From: Zopfochytrium polystomum
Taxonomy: Eukaryota > Chytridiomycota > Chytridiomycetes > Chytridiales > Chytridiaceae
Length of the DNA stretch: 64,000 bases
NCBI GenBank assembly: GCA_025765615.1
Contig: JAIVFJ010000026.1
Location: 1 to 64,000 of the forward strand
Direction of reading: 5' to 3'
Below, piece after piece: positions 1-10,600 of the stretch. Below the pieces are notes generated by a model that had not been told where the DNA came from, ran no database searches, and worked only from the letters and a program-made list of their open reading frames with translations. Position numbers and translations under genes: made by a program. Position 1 is the stretch's first letter. Every line of letters starts with the position of its first letter.

Positions 1-1126
1 TGTCTCCGCAATAAGAATGCCCGTGCGTCCTGGTCCAACAGGGTTTCCTTGAGAGTCTTCTTGAGGAACTGGCTCAAGCAACGAAGAGGCCCGCTTCAAT
101 ATTTTGACACAAGTAGTATCGTCCCAATCGTGCAAAATACGTGACAAGACAATCAGGTCGCCTTTAGGTAATAGAGCTGCACCCTCGTCAGTCGGCCAAA
201 AAGTCGCCAGGGACCGCGCGCACACGTCCGTCCCGAAACCATTCCCAAATACGAACAGAATCTTCAACGACACTGGGCAGGTCAACCACGCAGACTTCAA
301 CAAGTCCGGATTCGCCCCATTTCTCCTTGAGGGCAAGGGCGAGTGCGCCAGACGCGCCGCCTAAGTCTACCGCCCGATGTGCCCAAGAAAGGTCGAAGGC
401 GGATGCGAGAAGAGTGGCAGAAAGTGTCGCGTGGGCGTGCATAGCTCGGAGGAAGCGGTCGCGAGAAAGGGGTGTTGCATATAGTGAATCAAACGAACCG
501 AGAGTCGTGTTGTTCGAAGCGGAGGATCCTGGCAGAGGCGATGGCCCTTGATTCGTGGATGGAAGTGCCGAAGTCGATGAAACGCGACTTTCTGGCGTGG
601 TTGATAAGTGAGAGAGCCGGTAGGTACCCTCGGATCGCCTTGGAAAAGCAGCGGGCCACGCAGAATCGCCAGTTTCCAGCGAGTAAGGAAGAGCCAAGAA
701 AAGAGGCACGATCGTCACATCAGAATGGTGGATGTAGCCAGCCAAAGATGTTGGTGCATTTGTAAGAAGGTAAGCGGTGCTGACATCGGTTAGGCTGAAC
801 CTGGTCACCTCGTTCTCGGAATGCACAAGGATCAACCCAAGCGAGGCTGACGCTCGAAGAAATCTGTCCACTGCGTCAGACGAGAAAGGCTTGGAATAAT
901 GAGGAAGCATCTGCAACCAAAGGAGTCGGTGCACCAGCGCCCAGGTGGCGAACTATGGTGTCGAGCGCAACGGTAACCGCTTGGATCCTCCTGCGCGCAC
1001 ATGTGCACAACTGTCGAAAAGGCCGATACGAATACCCACAAAGAGTATGGACGACTTGCGAAACGCATGAATGAGTTCCAAAATCGGGGCTGGCGAAGGC
1101 GCAGAGTGGGTGGCGGTCTGAGCCAT
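1..1126 (-). pseudogene. O-methyltransferase (COMT/ASMT-type), frame-broken, 3' end off window
   Basis: SAM-dependent O-methyltransferase of the plant/fungal COMT-like class, transferring a methyl group to a small-molecule hydroxyl. Seen: an N-terminal dimerisation helix (LELIHAF..., around 1080), a winged-helix segment (DAVDRFLRASASLGLI, around 850), the SAM-binding glycine motif DLGGASGA (around 340), the VVDLP and VPGDF motifs, and near the left edge LPKGDL followed by the catalytic HDWDD motif (around 120-140). The best start is ATG 1126 (MAQT...). These pieces lie in different frames: breaks occur near 980-1000, near 880-900 and near 195 (a one-base shift after GDFLA). No intron of reasonable size explains them. 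The gene is therefore a pseudogene or has consensus errors. It is divergent from VAC8 with about 450 bp between starts. Family assignment is firm; substrate unknown. Confidence 0.8.
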
Positions 1127-1584
1127 GACGAAGGTAGTGGATTTTTCGGCGGGGGAGGCTGCACTCGGCTTTCTGGTTTTCAATTGGTTCACCATCGGCT
1201 GAAAGAGACGTGGTCTGACGGAACCCTGCACCAACTTTGCTATCGGCAAGCGCCGTGGCATACGTAGTGGCATCGCAATCGCAGCGGCGGCAGCAGCGAT
1301 TATCGAGATTATCGAGTTTGCCAGTACACTGAGAGATAAAGCCTGCGTATCTTGAACCGATTCTTCGTGATTTCGACTCCCGCGACGCCTACCGCCAAAG
1401 GGAAATAATCGTGTTTCCCAATTTTGAATCGTTGCACTCACCTTCCTCGTGGTACCTCTGGCATCCTCGTTGAGCAAATCGCGGCTCCCGGGGCTCGGAG
1501 CATCGGCGCATCGACAACAGTCGCACCCCAAGTACGAACACATCATGAGCCAAGTCCACTCCGAGTTTCGACAGCCGTCCTCTG

Positions 1585-4092
1585 GTGGCCGTCTTCGTCA
1601 AATTCTCACTTGTGACGGCAACTGCGATCCTTGCCAGCCAAACTGGTGCTCCTGTTTCCCGCTATCTCGCAGCGCTGCATCGGCAGGCACTGCCGCTCGA
1701 TGGTCTGCTGTGTCCCTCTTTGCTTGTTTCTGGTGCCCCGTCTTCGTACGGAGAGCGTTTGGAGCCTCTTCGACTCCCGGGTCTTCATCCGCCGCTCTGT
1801 ACGAACCTTTGCTCGATACCGAACGGGAGGCAGTGGCCGATCTTCTCCACTATCTTGAGAGTGAGTTCACCAAAAGATGGCAGATGCTTCCCCCGTGCGA
1901 TGCCCCTACGCCGACAACTCTTTTGCCGGCTAAACAGACGACTAATCATAACCTGCCTGTTCAGATCGTGACAACGTTGATTTCTTCCATGGCGAACCGC
2001 TGCGAGCGCTGTCTGCCCTTACGTATTCTGATAATATTGATTTGCAACGATCGGCTGCTCTTGCATTCGTCGAAATCACGGCTAAGGACGTTCAGGCTGT
2101 GAATCGGTGAGGGTCATCGCAGAGTTGTTGAGCGGACCTTACAAACTTGCCCGTCAGTGATACTGTTGATTGTGGTATCTTTCTGCTGCAGTCCCCCGAT
2201 CTCGAAGTCCAGAGGGCGGCAGCTGCCGCGATAGGAAACCTCGCCGTAAACGGTAGGCTCTCCCGGCAACTCGAACACCACTTACAGGACCTGCAGCCCA
2301 CAACCAACAACTCATCGTCACGTGCGGTGCCCTTGAGCCACTCGTCAGACTGATGGACTCTCCAAATCCAGAGGTACAATGCAATGCAGTAGGCTGCATT
2401 ACGAACCTTGCGACCCACGGTAAAACGGAAGCGAAACGCGGTCATGACCCACCAATGTTTTTTTTTTAAAGATGACAACAAAGCCCGAATCGCAAGATCT
2501 GGGGCCCTTATACCTTTGACTCGACTGGCGAAATCCAGAGATCTGCGAGTCCAAGTAAATCAAGATGGTCCCGTCTGCAGACATATCTAATTCTTTGCAC
2601 CAGCGTAACGCTACAGGCGCACTTCTAAATATGACGCACACTATAGACAATCGCCAGCAGCTGGTCACTGCTGGAGCTGTACCTGTTCTTGTGAGCTTGC
2701 TGAACTCACCCGATTATGATGTTCAGTACTACTGCACGACCTCTCTTAGTAATATTGCTGTTGACGGTGAGACTAATGAATTTGATAACCTCTAATCTGT
2801 GTTTAGCGCTTCACCGAAAGAGATTGGCGGCGTCAGAACCCACCGTCGTTCCCAGCCTTATCCGGCTGTGCGATTCCCCCTCGTTGAAGGTTCAATGTCA
2901 AGCTGGCCTCGCTCTCCGCAACCTGGCCTCAGATGGTATGCAACTTTTCCAACACATTATGCTATGTCAGTCGTCACTTACTAGTTGAAACATTGTAGAG
3001 AAATTCCAAATAGAGATTGTTTCCGCTGGTGGTCTGGGTCCCCTTCTCAACCTTCTGCAGTCAAAGGTACCCCAGACAGTGATTGCTGCTGTAGCCTGTG
3101 CACGCAACGTTTCCATATACAGTGGAAACGAAAAGGCTATGGTTGATGCTGGATTCCTGGGACCTCTTATGGACCTTCTGGTTTGGGACAACGAGGAAGT
3201 TCAGTGTCATGCCATGAGTACAGTTCGGAACTTGGTATCTGGTGGTGCAGCAGCAGCCGCAGCCGCAGCTTCTTCCAGCGATGGTGGGTATGATGCTGGC
3301 CCACAAGCTGCTGCCCATGAGGAGGATGCAATCAGAATGCACGATGTTAGAGTTCAAGTCGTTGACCGGATCGGTGGTCTTTTGAGGGTTCCAGAGTTAC
3401 CAATATCAGTGCAGGCTGAAATGACGGCATGCCTGGCAGTTCTTGCCCTGATTGGTAAGATTAAACCTTGAGCCTGTTTGTATCTAACAGATCCTTTTTG
3501 GCACTCTTTGTGCAAGATGACATCAAGCCATCAATCCTGAAGTATTTGCGGCCTCTTCTTCGGCGTACAAATGCACCAAGCATGGATATCAAGGCAAACT
3601 CCGCTGCTGCCATTGGAAATTTGGCCTCTACCAGTGAGTGTGATGTAAATTAATGAATCGGCATAACCTTTTGTCCTTCCTTAACAGTGGATGAGACAAG
3701 TGTAGAAATTTTTGAACGAGAATGGCCAGAGATTAGAGCATACCTCTATGCTTTTCTGACAGATGGAGACCCGACGTTGCAGCACATTTCAGTGTGGACA
3801 TTGATCCAATTTGTGACAGCTGTTTGTGAGTAGCAATACTCTCCTGTTTCATGCCCTATCTGACCTAAACATTCTGCATGTGTGGAAAGCTGCTCTTCAA
3901 AATCGTATCATGGATGATTCCGATCTGATTCTTGCAGTACGGCAGGTTGCTGCGCTGGGACAAGCAGATGGTACTCAGTCCGATGAGCAGGCCAGTATTG
4001 CAAGTGGTGCAAGTGGTGCTTCATGGAGAGGTGCCGACCTTGCCATGACACTTTTACAAGAGCTGGCGGCATTGGATGCCCGTCATGAATAA
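1585..4092 (+). CDS. VAC8: Vacuolar armadillo-repeat protein Vac8, 11 exons
   Basis: Vac8 is an acylated armadillo-repeat scaffold on the vacuolar membrane, known in yeast for vacuole inheritance, nucleus-vacuole junctions (Nvj1) and Atg13-linked autophagy. Exons I can join in phase: up to 1860, 1965-2106, 2158-2252, 2297-2419, 2472-2554, 2604-2766, 2807-2935, 2999-3454, 3517-3633, 3688-3825, 3890-4092; all ten introns are GT-AG and 40-104 bp. Signature segments include [57 protein letters not shown] and [13 protein letters not shown]. These are Vac8-specific, not generic ARM. The last ten exons encode about 549 residues. An Ala/Ser-rich, acidic insertion (3235-3360) sits in a late repeat. 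The first exon is uncertain: the frame holding ALPLDGLL (around 1690) differs from the frame holding ALYEPLL (around 1797), so a frame break lies around 1730-1780. The 1585 start is only the first Met in the upstream frame, and no clear N-terminal MG..C acylation signal is visible. Confidence 0.92.
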
Positions 4093-4805
4093 CGGGGCCT
4101 TGTCCCTTCAGCTTGATATTTTGGTTCCTAAACGATCCCCTTATTGTTCATTTGTAGCAGAATAAGCGATAGTTGCTCCACCACTTTATTTGTCTGGGTC
4201 TGTTTCCCTCTTACTGTAAAAGCCATCAAGGTTCTCAACTGTGGGGATTGAATAAAGACGCCAAAATGGAGGACCCAACGATGAGTGGGACTGAGATATG
4301 AGATTCTCAAGTCTCTCACATAAGGTGTTGGTCATACTTTAGGTTCTTCAGCTCTTACTTAACTATGATTTTGTATATTTTCATATGAGAAGTATGACTC
4401 TATTAGAAAGAGGAATTGATTCTGTTAGGCGGAACTGACTGGTTAGCAGCAAGAGGTACAGGACAGGCCCGAACCTATTGTGGCTGTCAGTTATAGTTCT
4501 CACAATGCCCATGGGAGAGCGAGCCACTGCCAATGCAGACCTGGGCGCTGGCTTGCACTGATGACAAATCCTCTGAGTATTAAGTGGAACGGAAACCCAG
4601 TGTCAACAGTTTTCCTCGTCCTCTGCTCAAGCAGATAATATAGGAGAGGTTTTGACCCTGTGCCAGTCATGCTTGCATAGCAACTATTACAGCGTGTATA
4701 TCATCATCATGTATCAATAATTCATAGCAGAGTTTTTTTCTCTTTCTCTCCAAGTTGGGGAGAAGGACCACCCACAAACATCTCCACTTCATTCACTCCT
4801 TCCAC
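4093..4805. other. VAC8 downstream region and degenerate repeat
   Basis: No gene seen. The VAC8 3' flank passes into repeat sequence. Bases 4545-4693 match, inverted, about 44110-44262 inside element D2, with shared stretches such as CACAGGGTCAAAACCTCTC on the opposite strand. This marks the left margin of the retrotransposon nest. A possible LTR edge of element F (TGTTAGGCGG at about 4425) has no confirmed partner. Confidence 0.5.
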
Positions 4806-6290
4806 TCACGAGGATAGCGATACTCGATGTTGTTTGAGTAAGAAGACATATCCAGTGCGCAATGTGCGGTCTCCAGGTTTGCCCCCATAAGATGCATCAG
4901 CGTATGCAGCTGGTTCAAGGGTGTCATTTGTGAAGAGCTGTAGCCGCTTGTGGCTTTGCCTGTAGAATAATCCGGGTCCCAGGTGCCTCAGAGGTAAAGA
5001 AGCAGGTGGCAGAGTGCATTGCAATGGCACTGGCGTGGCTTCGGTTGGAACTGGGAGAGTACATTTGTTGCAAATTCGATATCTGGTCGAGTTTGTGTTG
5101 CGAGATATTGAATTTTCATGTGTGGATTGATACCAGCTTGAGTCGCTCTTGCCGAGTTTGATTGACGTTTCGTCATGCATAAAGGTGATAGACATTGAAG
5201 TTGATGCAATGTCGAGGTTGTCCCACATTTCTCTTCAGTGAGAATTGTCCTGGTGTATTCGTCTAGGCCCATCCAAATGCTTTCGGCATTGCGCTCGAGG
5301 TGGATGTGAATCACTTGGCTGACCGTGGTTTCCTTGAGGGATATGCTGTACGCAGCGCAAAAAACATCCTCAATTTTTGCAACAAGAGCTGGGGTGTTGG
5401 CCATGACATTGATGTCGTCCACAAAGACAAAGATGATTTCAAACGTTTGCTGCTGAGGGTCTACTCGAAAGAAGAGGCAGGGCTCAGCAAGAGATTGATT
5501 GAAGCTGAGTTTCTCGACAATGAACTTGCGAAGGGTCAGGAACCAGTTTCGTCCAGATTGATGGAGTCCATAGAGGCTCTTGAGGAGTTTGCAGAATAGT
5601 TTCTTTCCATCTGGAGTGAATCGCTTGTGGCCTTTTGGTGGATGCATGTAGATGACTTCTTTGAGGAAAGCGTACAGGTAGGCTGTGTTGACATCCATGC
5701 TGTGGTACTCAAGGTCAAAAGCAAGGCTGATTGCAATGAGCAGTCAGATGGCCTGGATCCGGACGACAGGAGAAAAGGTGTCTGTGTAGTCGATGCCTTC
5801 GCATTGGGTGTTTCCACATGCGGAGGAGTATGAAACAAGTGACAGCTTTGTGATCACTCCTGAGATGATAGTGGATCTTCTGGAAACTCTAAAATTGGTA
5901 TGGATTTTTGGTTGCCCTTTATACATTGCGCGTTTGCCAGGAGGAAGAACTGCCCATTCCCAGACCTTGTGCTCATCCATGAGAGAGTGAAGCTCCTCAA
6001 GCTCAGGTGCAGTCCATTCTTTGTTATAGTCTGATGCGTGGGCTTCCTTGTGGGAACGTGGCACTGGTGGGAGTTGTGATTGGTGGATTGGTTCTTTAGG
6101 GAAGCGCTTTGGGAAGCGTGGTTCTGGTTTGACTGATGCAAGGTAGAGTTGCAAGAGATGGTGAGTGATTGTTCGATTTGCAAGTAGCTTGCGAAGTCCA
6201 GTTGGTGCATCTTTGATGTTGACAATGACAGATGGTGGAAGTGGTGATTCAATGACAGGTTCTGGTTCAGTGTTGATGGATGCTGCTATG
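4806..6290 (-). pseudogene. Element F reverse transcriptase / RNase H fragment
   Basis: Copia-type RT and RNase H remnant in several frames. Seen: MDVNTAYLYAFLKE near 5698, SLYGLHQSGRNWF near 5550, the catalytic FVDD motif near 5400, and the RNase H block ADASYGG...TGYVFLL near 4860. Upstream, around 6010, there is the typical pre-RT segment HASDYNKEWTAPELEELHSLMDEHKVW. Frameshifts separate the blocks at about 5700 and 5200. This is the 3' part of F's pol, cut at 6290 by element A. Confidence 0.8.
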
Positions 6291-6295
6291 CAGTC
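6291..6295. repeat. Target-site duplication CAGTC, left of element A
   Basis: Five bases CAGTC directly abut the TG terminus of A's left LTR and recur at 14294-14298 directly after the CA terminus of its right LTR, as expected for copia integration. Confidence 0.92.
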
Positions 6296-7455
6296 TGATG
6301 AAATCCCACCCAGGACTGGAGGGACTTGGTGTGTGTGGGGATGAAGAGAGAGAGAGAGAGAGAGAGCAGTGATGATGGAAAAGGGAGAGGAGTGAGAGGA
6401 TGGAGAGAGGAGAGAGGAGTGAGTGGGCAGAGATGGAAGAGAGAGCAAATGGAGGAAGAGAGATTGGCTTGTTTTGCACTGGATTCTGTCAAAGCAGCAA
6501 GGAGGGGATTGGATTCCTTTTTGATCTCTGTGAGAGGTTGCTGCTTTTATACTCCTGCAGGTTGGAGCCATCAGAAAACAGAGGGAGAAGTGGGCTGCAC
6601 AGAGCAGGCCACAGAAATGAGATAAAACAGGCTGAGCACCAACCCCCAGCCTGGGCTAAGTACCCATTCAGGGCTGAGTACCACCCAGGGCTGGGCATCA
6701 CTCAGGGCTGAGCACCAGCCAGGGCTAAGTACCAGCCTGGGCTGAGCACCACCCAGGGCTGAGTACCAGCCTGGGCTGTGCACCACCTAGGGCTAAGTAC
6801 CAGCCAGGGCTGAGTACCACCTTGGGCTGAGCACTTTGTCTGGGCTGAGTACCACCAGGAACCAATTTACAGCTTGTTTGAGAAACAGTTGCTTGTAAAT
6901 TGGTTTGGTTGTTTCCAAATCAGGAAGCTTGTTTGGGAAACAAGCCGCTTTTTTCCTTGTTTTTAGAAATCCAATGATTGGTGCAATCTCTGGTGAGCTC
7001 AGTTTTTATCTCACTTTTAGAAATGCAGTGATTGGTGCAATCCCTGATTCCTAAATGCCTGTTGCATTGCTCAGATTGCACAGCACAGCAGGAAAGCTGG
7101 AATTCCAGATCAGGAAGCGGAATTCCGGTGCAGAGAGAGGAATTCCGATGCATGGGGCAGTGGTACACTGCTTCTGCATGCTTGCTGTGCTGTGTTACAT
7201 GTGCAGAGTGCGTAGTTTGCGCGTTTTTGTGCATGTTCTAATTGCATTGTTCCTACCGGTAGGATGAACAAAGCTAGAACAACAGCCGCCTTTGCCTATC
7301 TCTTTTTATTGAGAACAGATTAGCCCTTCCGAGCGCCCCATTCAAGTATTGAATCTACTGAGCCCTTCAAACACCCCATCCAATGTGATTGGATGGAGTT
7401 CTCAAAGGGATCATCAGTAACGGGCGTAGTGTACCCCGTGGGTCGAATCTCAACA
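6296..7455 (-). repeat. Element A 3' LTR (family-1 LTR)
   Basis: 1160-bp LTR. In element orientation it starts TGTTGAGATTCG and ends in CATCA. It contains an AATAAA-type signal near 7305, an imperfect repeat of about 20 bp with GGGCTGAGTACCA cores (6650-6850), a TATAAAAG box (6544-6551) and a GA/CT microsatellite near 6345-6367. The 99- and 103-codon reading frames it contains recur in every LTR copy and show no domain; I treat them as spurious. Confidence 0.93.
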
Positions 7456-7530
7456 CACCCCCGCAATAGAAAGAGAGGGGGCAACTGTTTCTCCTGTAGT
7501 ACATGGCTGTCCAACAATGCCAGCCAAGCA

Positions 7531-7597
7531 GTGGGACTCGAACCCACCCATGTACCCCCCTACACTTGTGAAAACCTGCATGAACCCACAAGTGTAG
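7531..7597 (-). other. tRNA T-arm-like hairpin plus 11-bp stem-loop in element A 3' UTR
   Basis: Between the pol stop (7620) and the 3' LTR (7455), the minus strand holds a perfect 11-bp stem (7560-7570 with 7587-7597, 16-nt loop). It is followed by a perfect T-arm-like hairpin (7531-7547: GTGGG, loop TTCGAGT, CCCAC) that includes a Pol III B-box-like sequence. The same structure is conserved in element B (28304-28370). No complete tRNA cloverleaf is visible. Confidence 0.6.
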
Positions 7598-7619
7598 CTG
7601 GAGAAGCCAGAGAGAGCCT

Positions 7620-10600
7620 TTAGACTAAGCGTTGTGCTGATTTGAGCGTGGGCACCACGCTTACACCTTGGAGGTCGGCGAGACTGCAAATTCCCATCAG
7701 TGATGCAAGCTTTGCATGTTGAGCTGCAGGAAGAGCTTTGGTGAGAAGGTCGGCAATCATCATGTCCGTTGGGCAATGAATGAGTTGAACCTCCTTTTTC
7801 TCCAAGTGGTCCCGTATGAAATGCAACCTCACGTCAAAGTGTTTGACCCGACCATGGTGTATTGGATTCATAGCAATAGCTATGGTTGAACGATTGTCTT
7901 CAAAAACAGTAGTGGGCTTATTTAAATCCATACCCAGCTCCTGGAAGAGCATTCGTAGCCAGATTGCCTCTTTGATGGCCTCAGTAAGGGAGAAGTATTC
8001 CGCCTCAGTTGAGGACAAAGCGACAACTGATTGTTTCTTGCTGTACCATGTAATAGCACCCCCGCAAAGCATGAACACATGCCCTGACCTCGACTTGCGT
8101 CCATCCTCTTCAGCATAGCTGGCATCAGCGTAGCCATGTGGTTCATCCCACTCTGGGTAAGAAATACCCGCAGCTTTCTCTACCTCTGGGAGCGTTGCAT
8201 TGGTGATGCATGTCATCTGGGAGTCTCCCTTTTGGTAGAAAAGTCCATGATCCCAGGTAGCGCAGACATATCGCAGCAATCTGTCAAGCGCAAGGGAATC
8301 TGAATGGGTTGGAGCAGACTGGTATTGTGCAAGTGTATTCACAGCATACGCAATGTCAGGGCGCGTCAAGTTTGCAAGGTAAGCCAGTTGCATGAGTGTG
8401 CTTCGGAAGTATTCTGACTCTTTTTGTGGAAGTTTTCCAGAGTCCACATCGTGTATCCATGTCGTGGACATGGGAGTTGCTTTGATTTTGACAGGTAAGC
8501 CTTCATCGTCACACCAGTAGTTTGCTTCCTCCAAGACATGCTGTGTGTAGTTTTTCTGTCCAATAAAGATTCCATCTTTGATTTTCTCAGCTTGGATGCC
8601 AACAGCAACTTTTGGGTTGAGGTCCTCGCGGATTTTGAACTTTGATTTGATCAGAGAAAGAATTTTGGCAATTTCTTCTTCAGTGTGACTGAAGATGAGG
8701 ATGTCATCTACATATAGAGTGATGATGGTCTTGACCTTTCCATCAGGGTGCCTTTGCACAAAGACACAGTGGTCAGTCTTCAATTGCGTAAATCCAATTT
8801 CTACTAGGAAGTTGCGGATTGTTTTGTACCACTGTCGACCAGACTGGTGCAGTCCGTACAGACTCTTCCTGAGTAAACAGACAAGAAGTATCCCGTCTGC
8901 ACCACGTATCTCAAAGCCTTCTGGTTGTTCCATGAAGTTTTCAATGTCCAGTTTGGCGTTCAAGTATGCGGTTTCGACATCAAGGCCTGCAAGTATGAGG
9001 TCAAACAGCAACGAGATAGCAAGGATTGCCCTTATGGAGGAGCTGCGGACGACAGGGGAGAAGGTCTCATTGTAGTCCTGACCAAAGATTTGAGTGTAAC
9101 CCCGACCAACAAGGCGGGCCTTGAAGCGTTCAAGGTACCCTTCACTGTCAAACTTGTCGGCAAAAACCCATTTGGGCTTGAGTATCTTACGCCCTTTAGG
9201 TCGAGCCACTAAGTCCCAGACATGCTTTGATGTGATCGAATTGATCTCTGAGAGTTGTGCTGCCTTCCAATACTTTGCAAAAGGAGATCGCATGGCCTCT
9301 TTATGCGAAGCAGGGAGTGGCGGTAAGTCCCGCTGGTGGATCCTTTCTGTTGGATATGCTGTGACTTCCTCCGGCTCAAGCACAGTGTACGCTTTGAGCG
9401 TTTGGTAGAGTTCACGAAATTGTCCCCGTGCTATTCGTAGTTTACGGATTCTTGCAGTTAAAGCGCGGAGTGTTTTCCGACTGTAAGTGGAAGGACTTGT
9501 GGCAATTGATGGTTTTGTTCGTAGTTTACAAAGGTTTGCCTTCAATGCCAGGTAGTCACGTAAACCTGATGGCTCTCGTGGTATGATTGGGGGATTTGTT
9601 GCCTCCCCTGTTGACTCTGGCAAAGCTAGAATGTCAGGGGAAGTTGAGCGCTCCCATGGAGGGATTTCCTGTTCATCAGGTATTGACTCTGGTTCAGAAT
9701 GGAGGGATTTCCTGTTCATCAGGTATTGACTCTGGTTCAGAATCAGAAGCGTCGTATAGCATACCCGGCTGTAGATCTCCCCCCTGTGATTCTGCAGGTG
9801 GTACATCGTCTTCTTGTGAGTCAAACAGAGCGTCAGGATGTGCCACATCTGGATCAGTGGACACAGCGGGGGAATGCAACGAGGAGGAAAGATATTGGAA
9901 ATCCTGAGCTGTGGGTTGGACTGGTCCCCATTCCTTCAAGCGGGAGTCATGAAGGAACTGTCTCCAGTTCCGCACAATGCCAGGAAAAACATTTTCGTGA
10001 AAGGAGACATGGAAGTGTTCCGATATTCTCTGGGTTCTCAAGTCGTAGACAACTGGAAGAGTGTTTCCTTTATACCCTAAGAATATGCCTGGCGCCCCTT
10101 TGTCAGGATGTTTAAGTGTTCGCTTTTCCTTTGGGATACGGTGGATAACCAAAAAGCCAAAGGTGCGGATGTGATCAACATTTGGCTTTTCACCGTACCA
10201 AGCTTCGTAAGGTGTTTTCTTAGTGTAAGAGTGGTAAACCCTGTTCTTGATGTATGCTGCGTAGCGGACTGCATACACAAAGAAAGAGTGGGGCAATCGT
10301 GACTCTAAGAGCATGCAGTGTGCCATGTCTTTGAGAGTGTTGACCTGACGTTCTACCAGCCCATTGAATTCCTTGGTGAATGCAGGACTAGGTTCTAAAA
10401 CAATAGGAGGATGCCGAGTATTGGCCCAAGTTTTGAATTCTCCATCTTTGAAGATTTCCCCCCTGTCACAGCGCACAGATGTGATATGTTTGCCATGTTG
10501 TTGTTCAAACCTTTCGATCGTAGACCGGAATCTTGTGGGCGCGTCGGACAAAGAGTTGAGGAACTCAATGTCAAGCCAACGGGTTGACTCTTCCACAACC

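Noticed and set aside
953..1546. Long minus-strand frame as the full O-methyltransferase N-terminus.
   Set aside because: Only the part from ATG 1126 resembles the family; the upstream part is low-complexity and overlaps the divergent promoter region.
4425..4740. 3' LTR of element F (TG...CA-like ends).
   Set aside because: No second copy next to F's gag start and no target duplication; only a 150-bp internal stretch is shared with D2.
6326..6711. Arg/Glu- and Ser/Leu-rich reading frames of 66-195 codons repeated in every family-1 LTR.
   Set aside because: They translate the GA microsatellite and minisatellite on both strands and show no domain; their recurrence is due to LTR copying.
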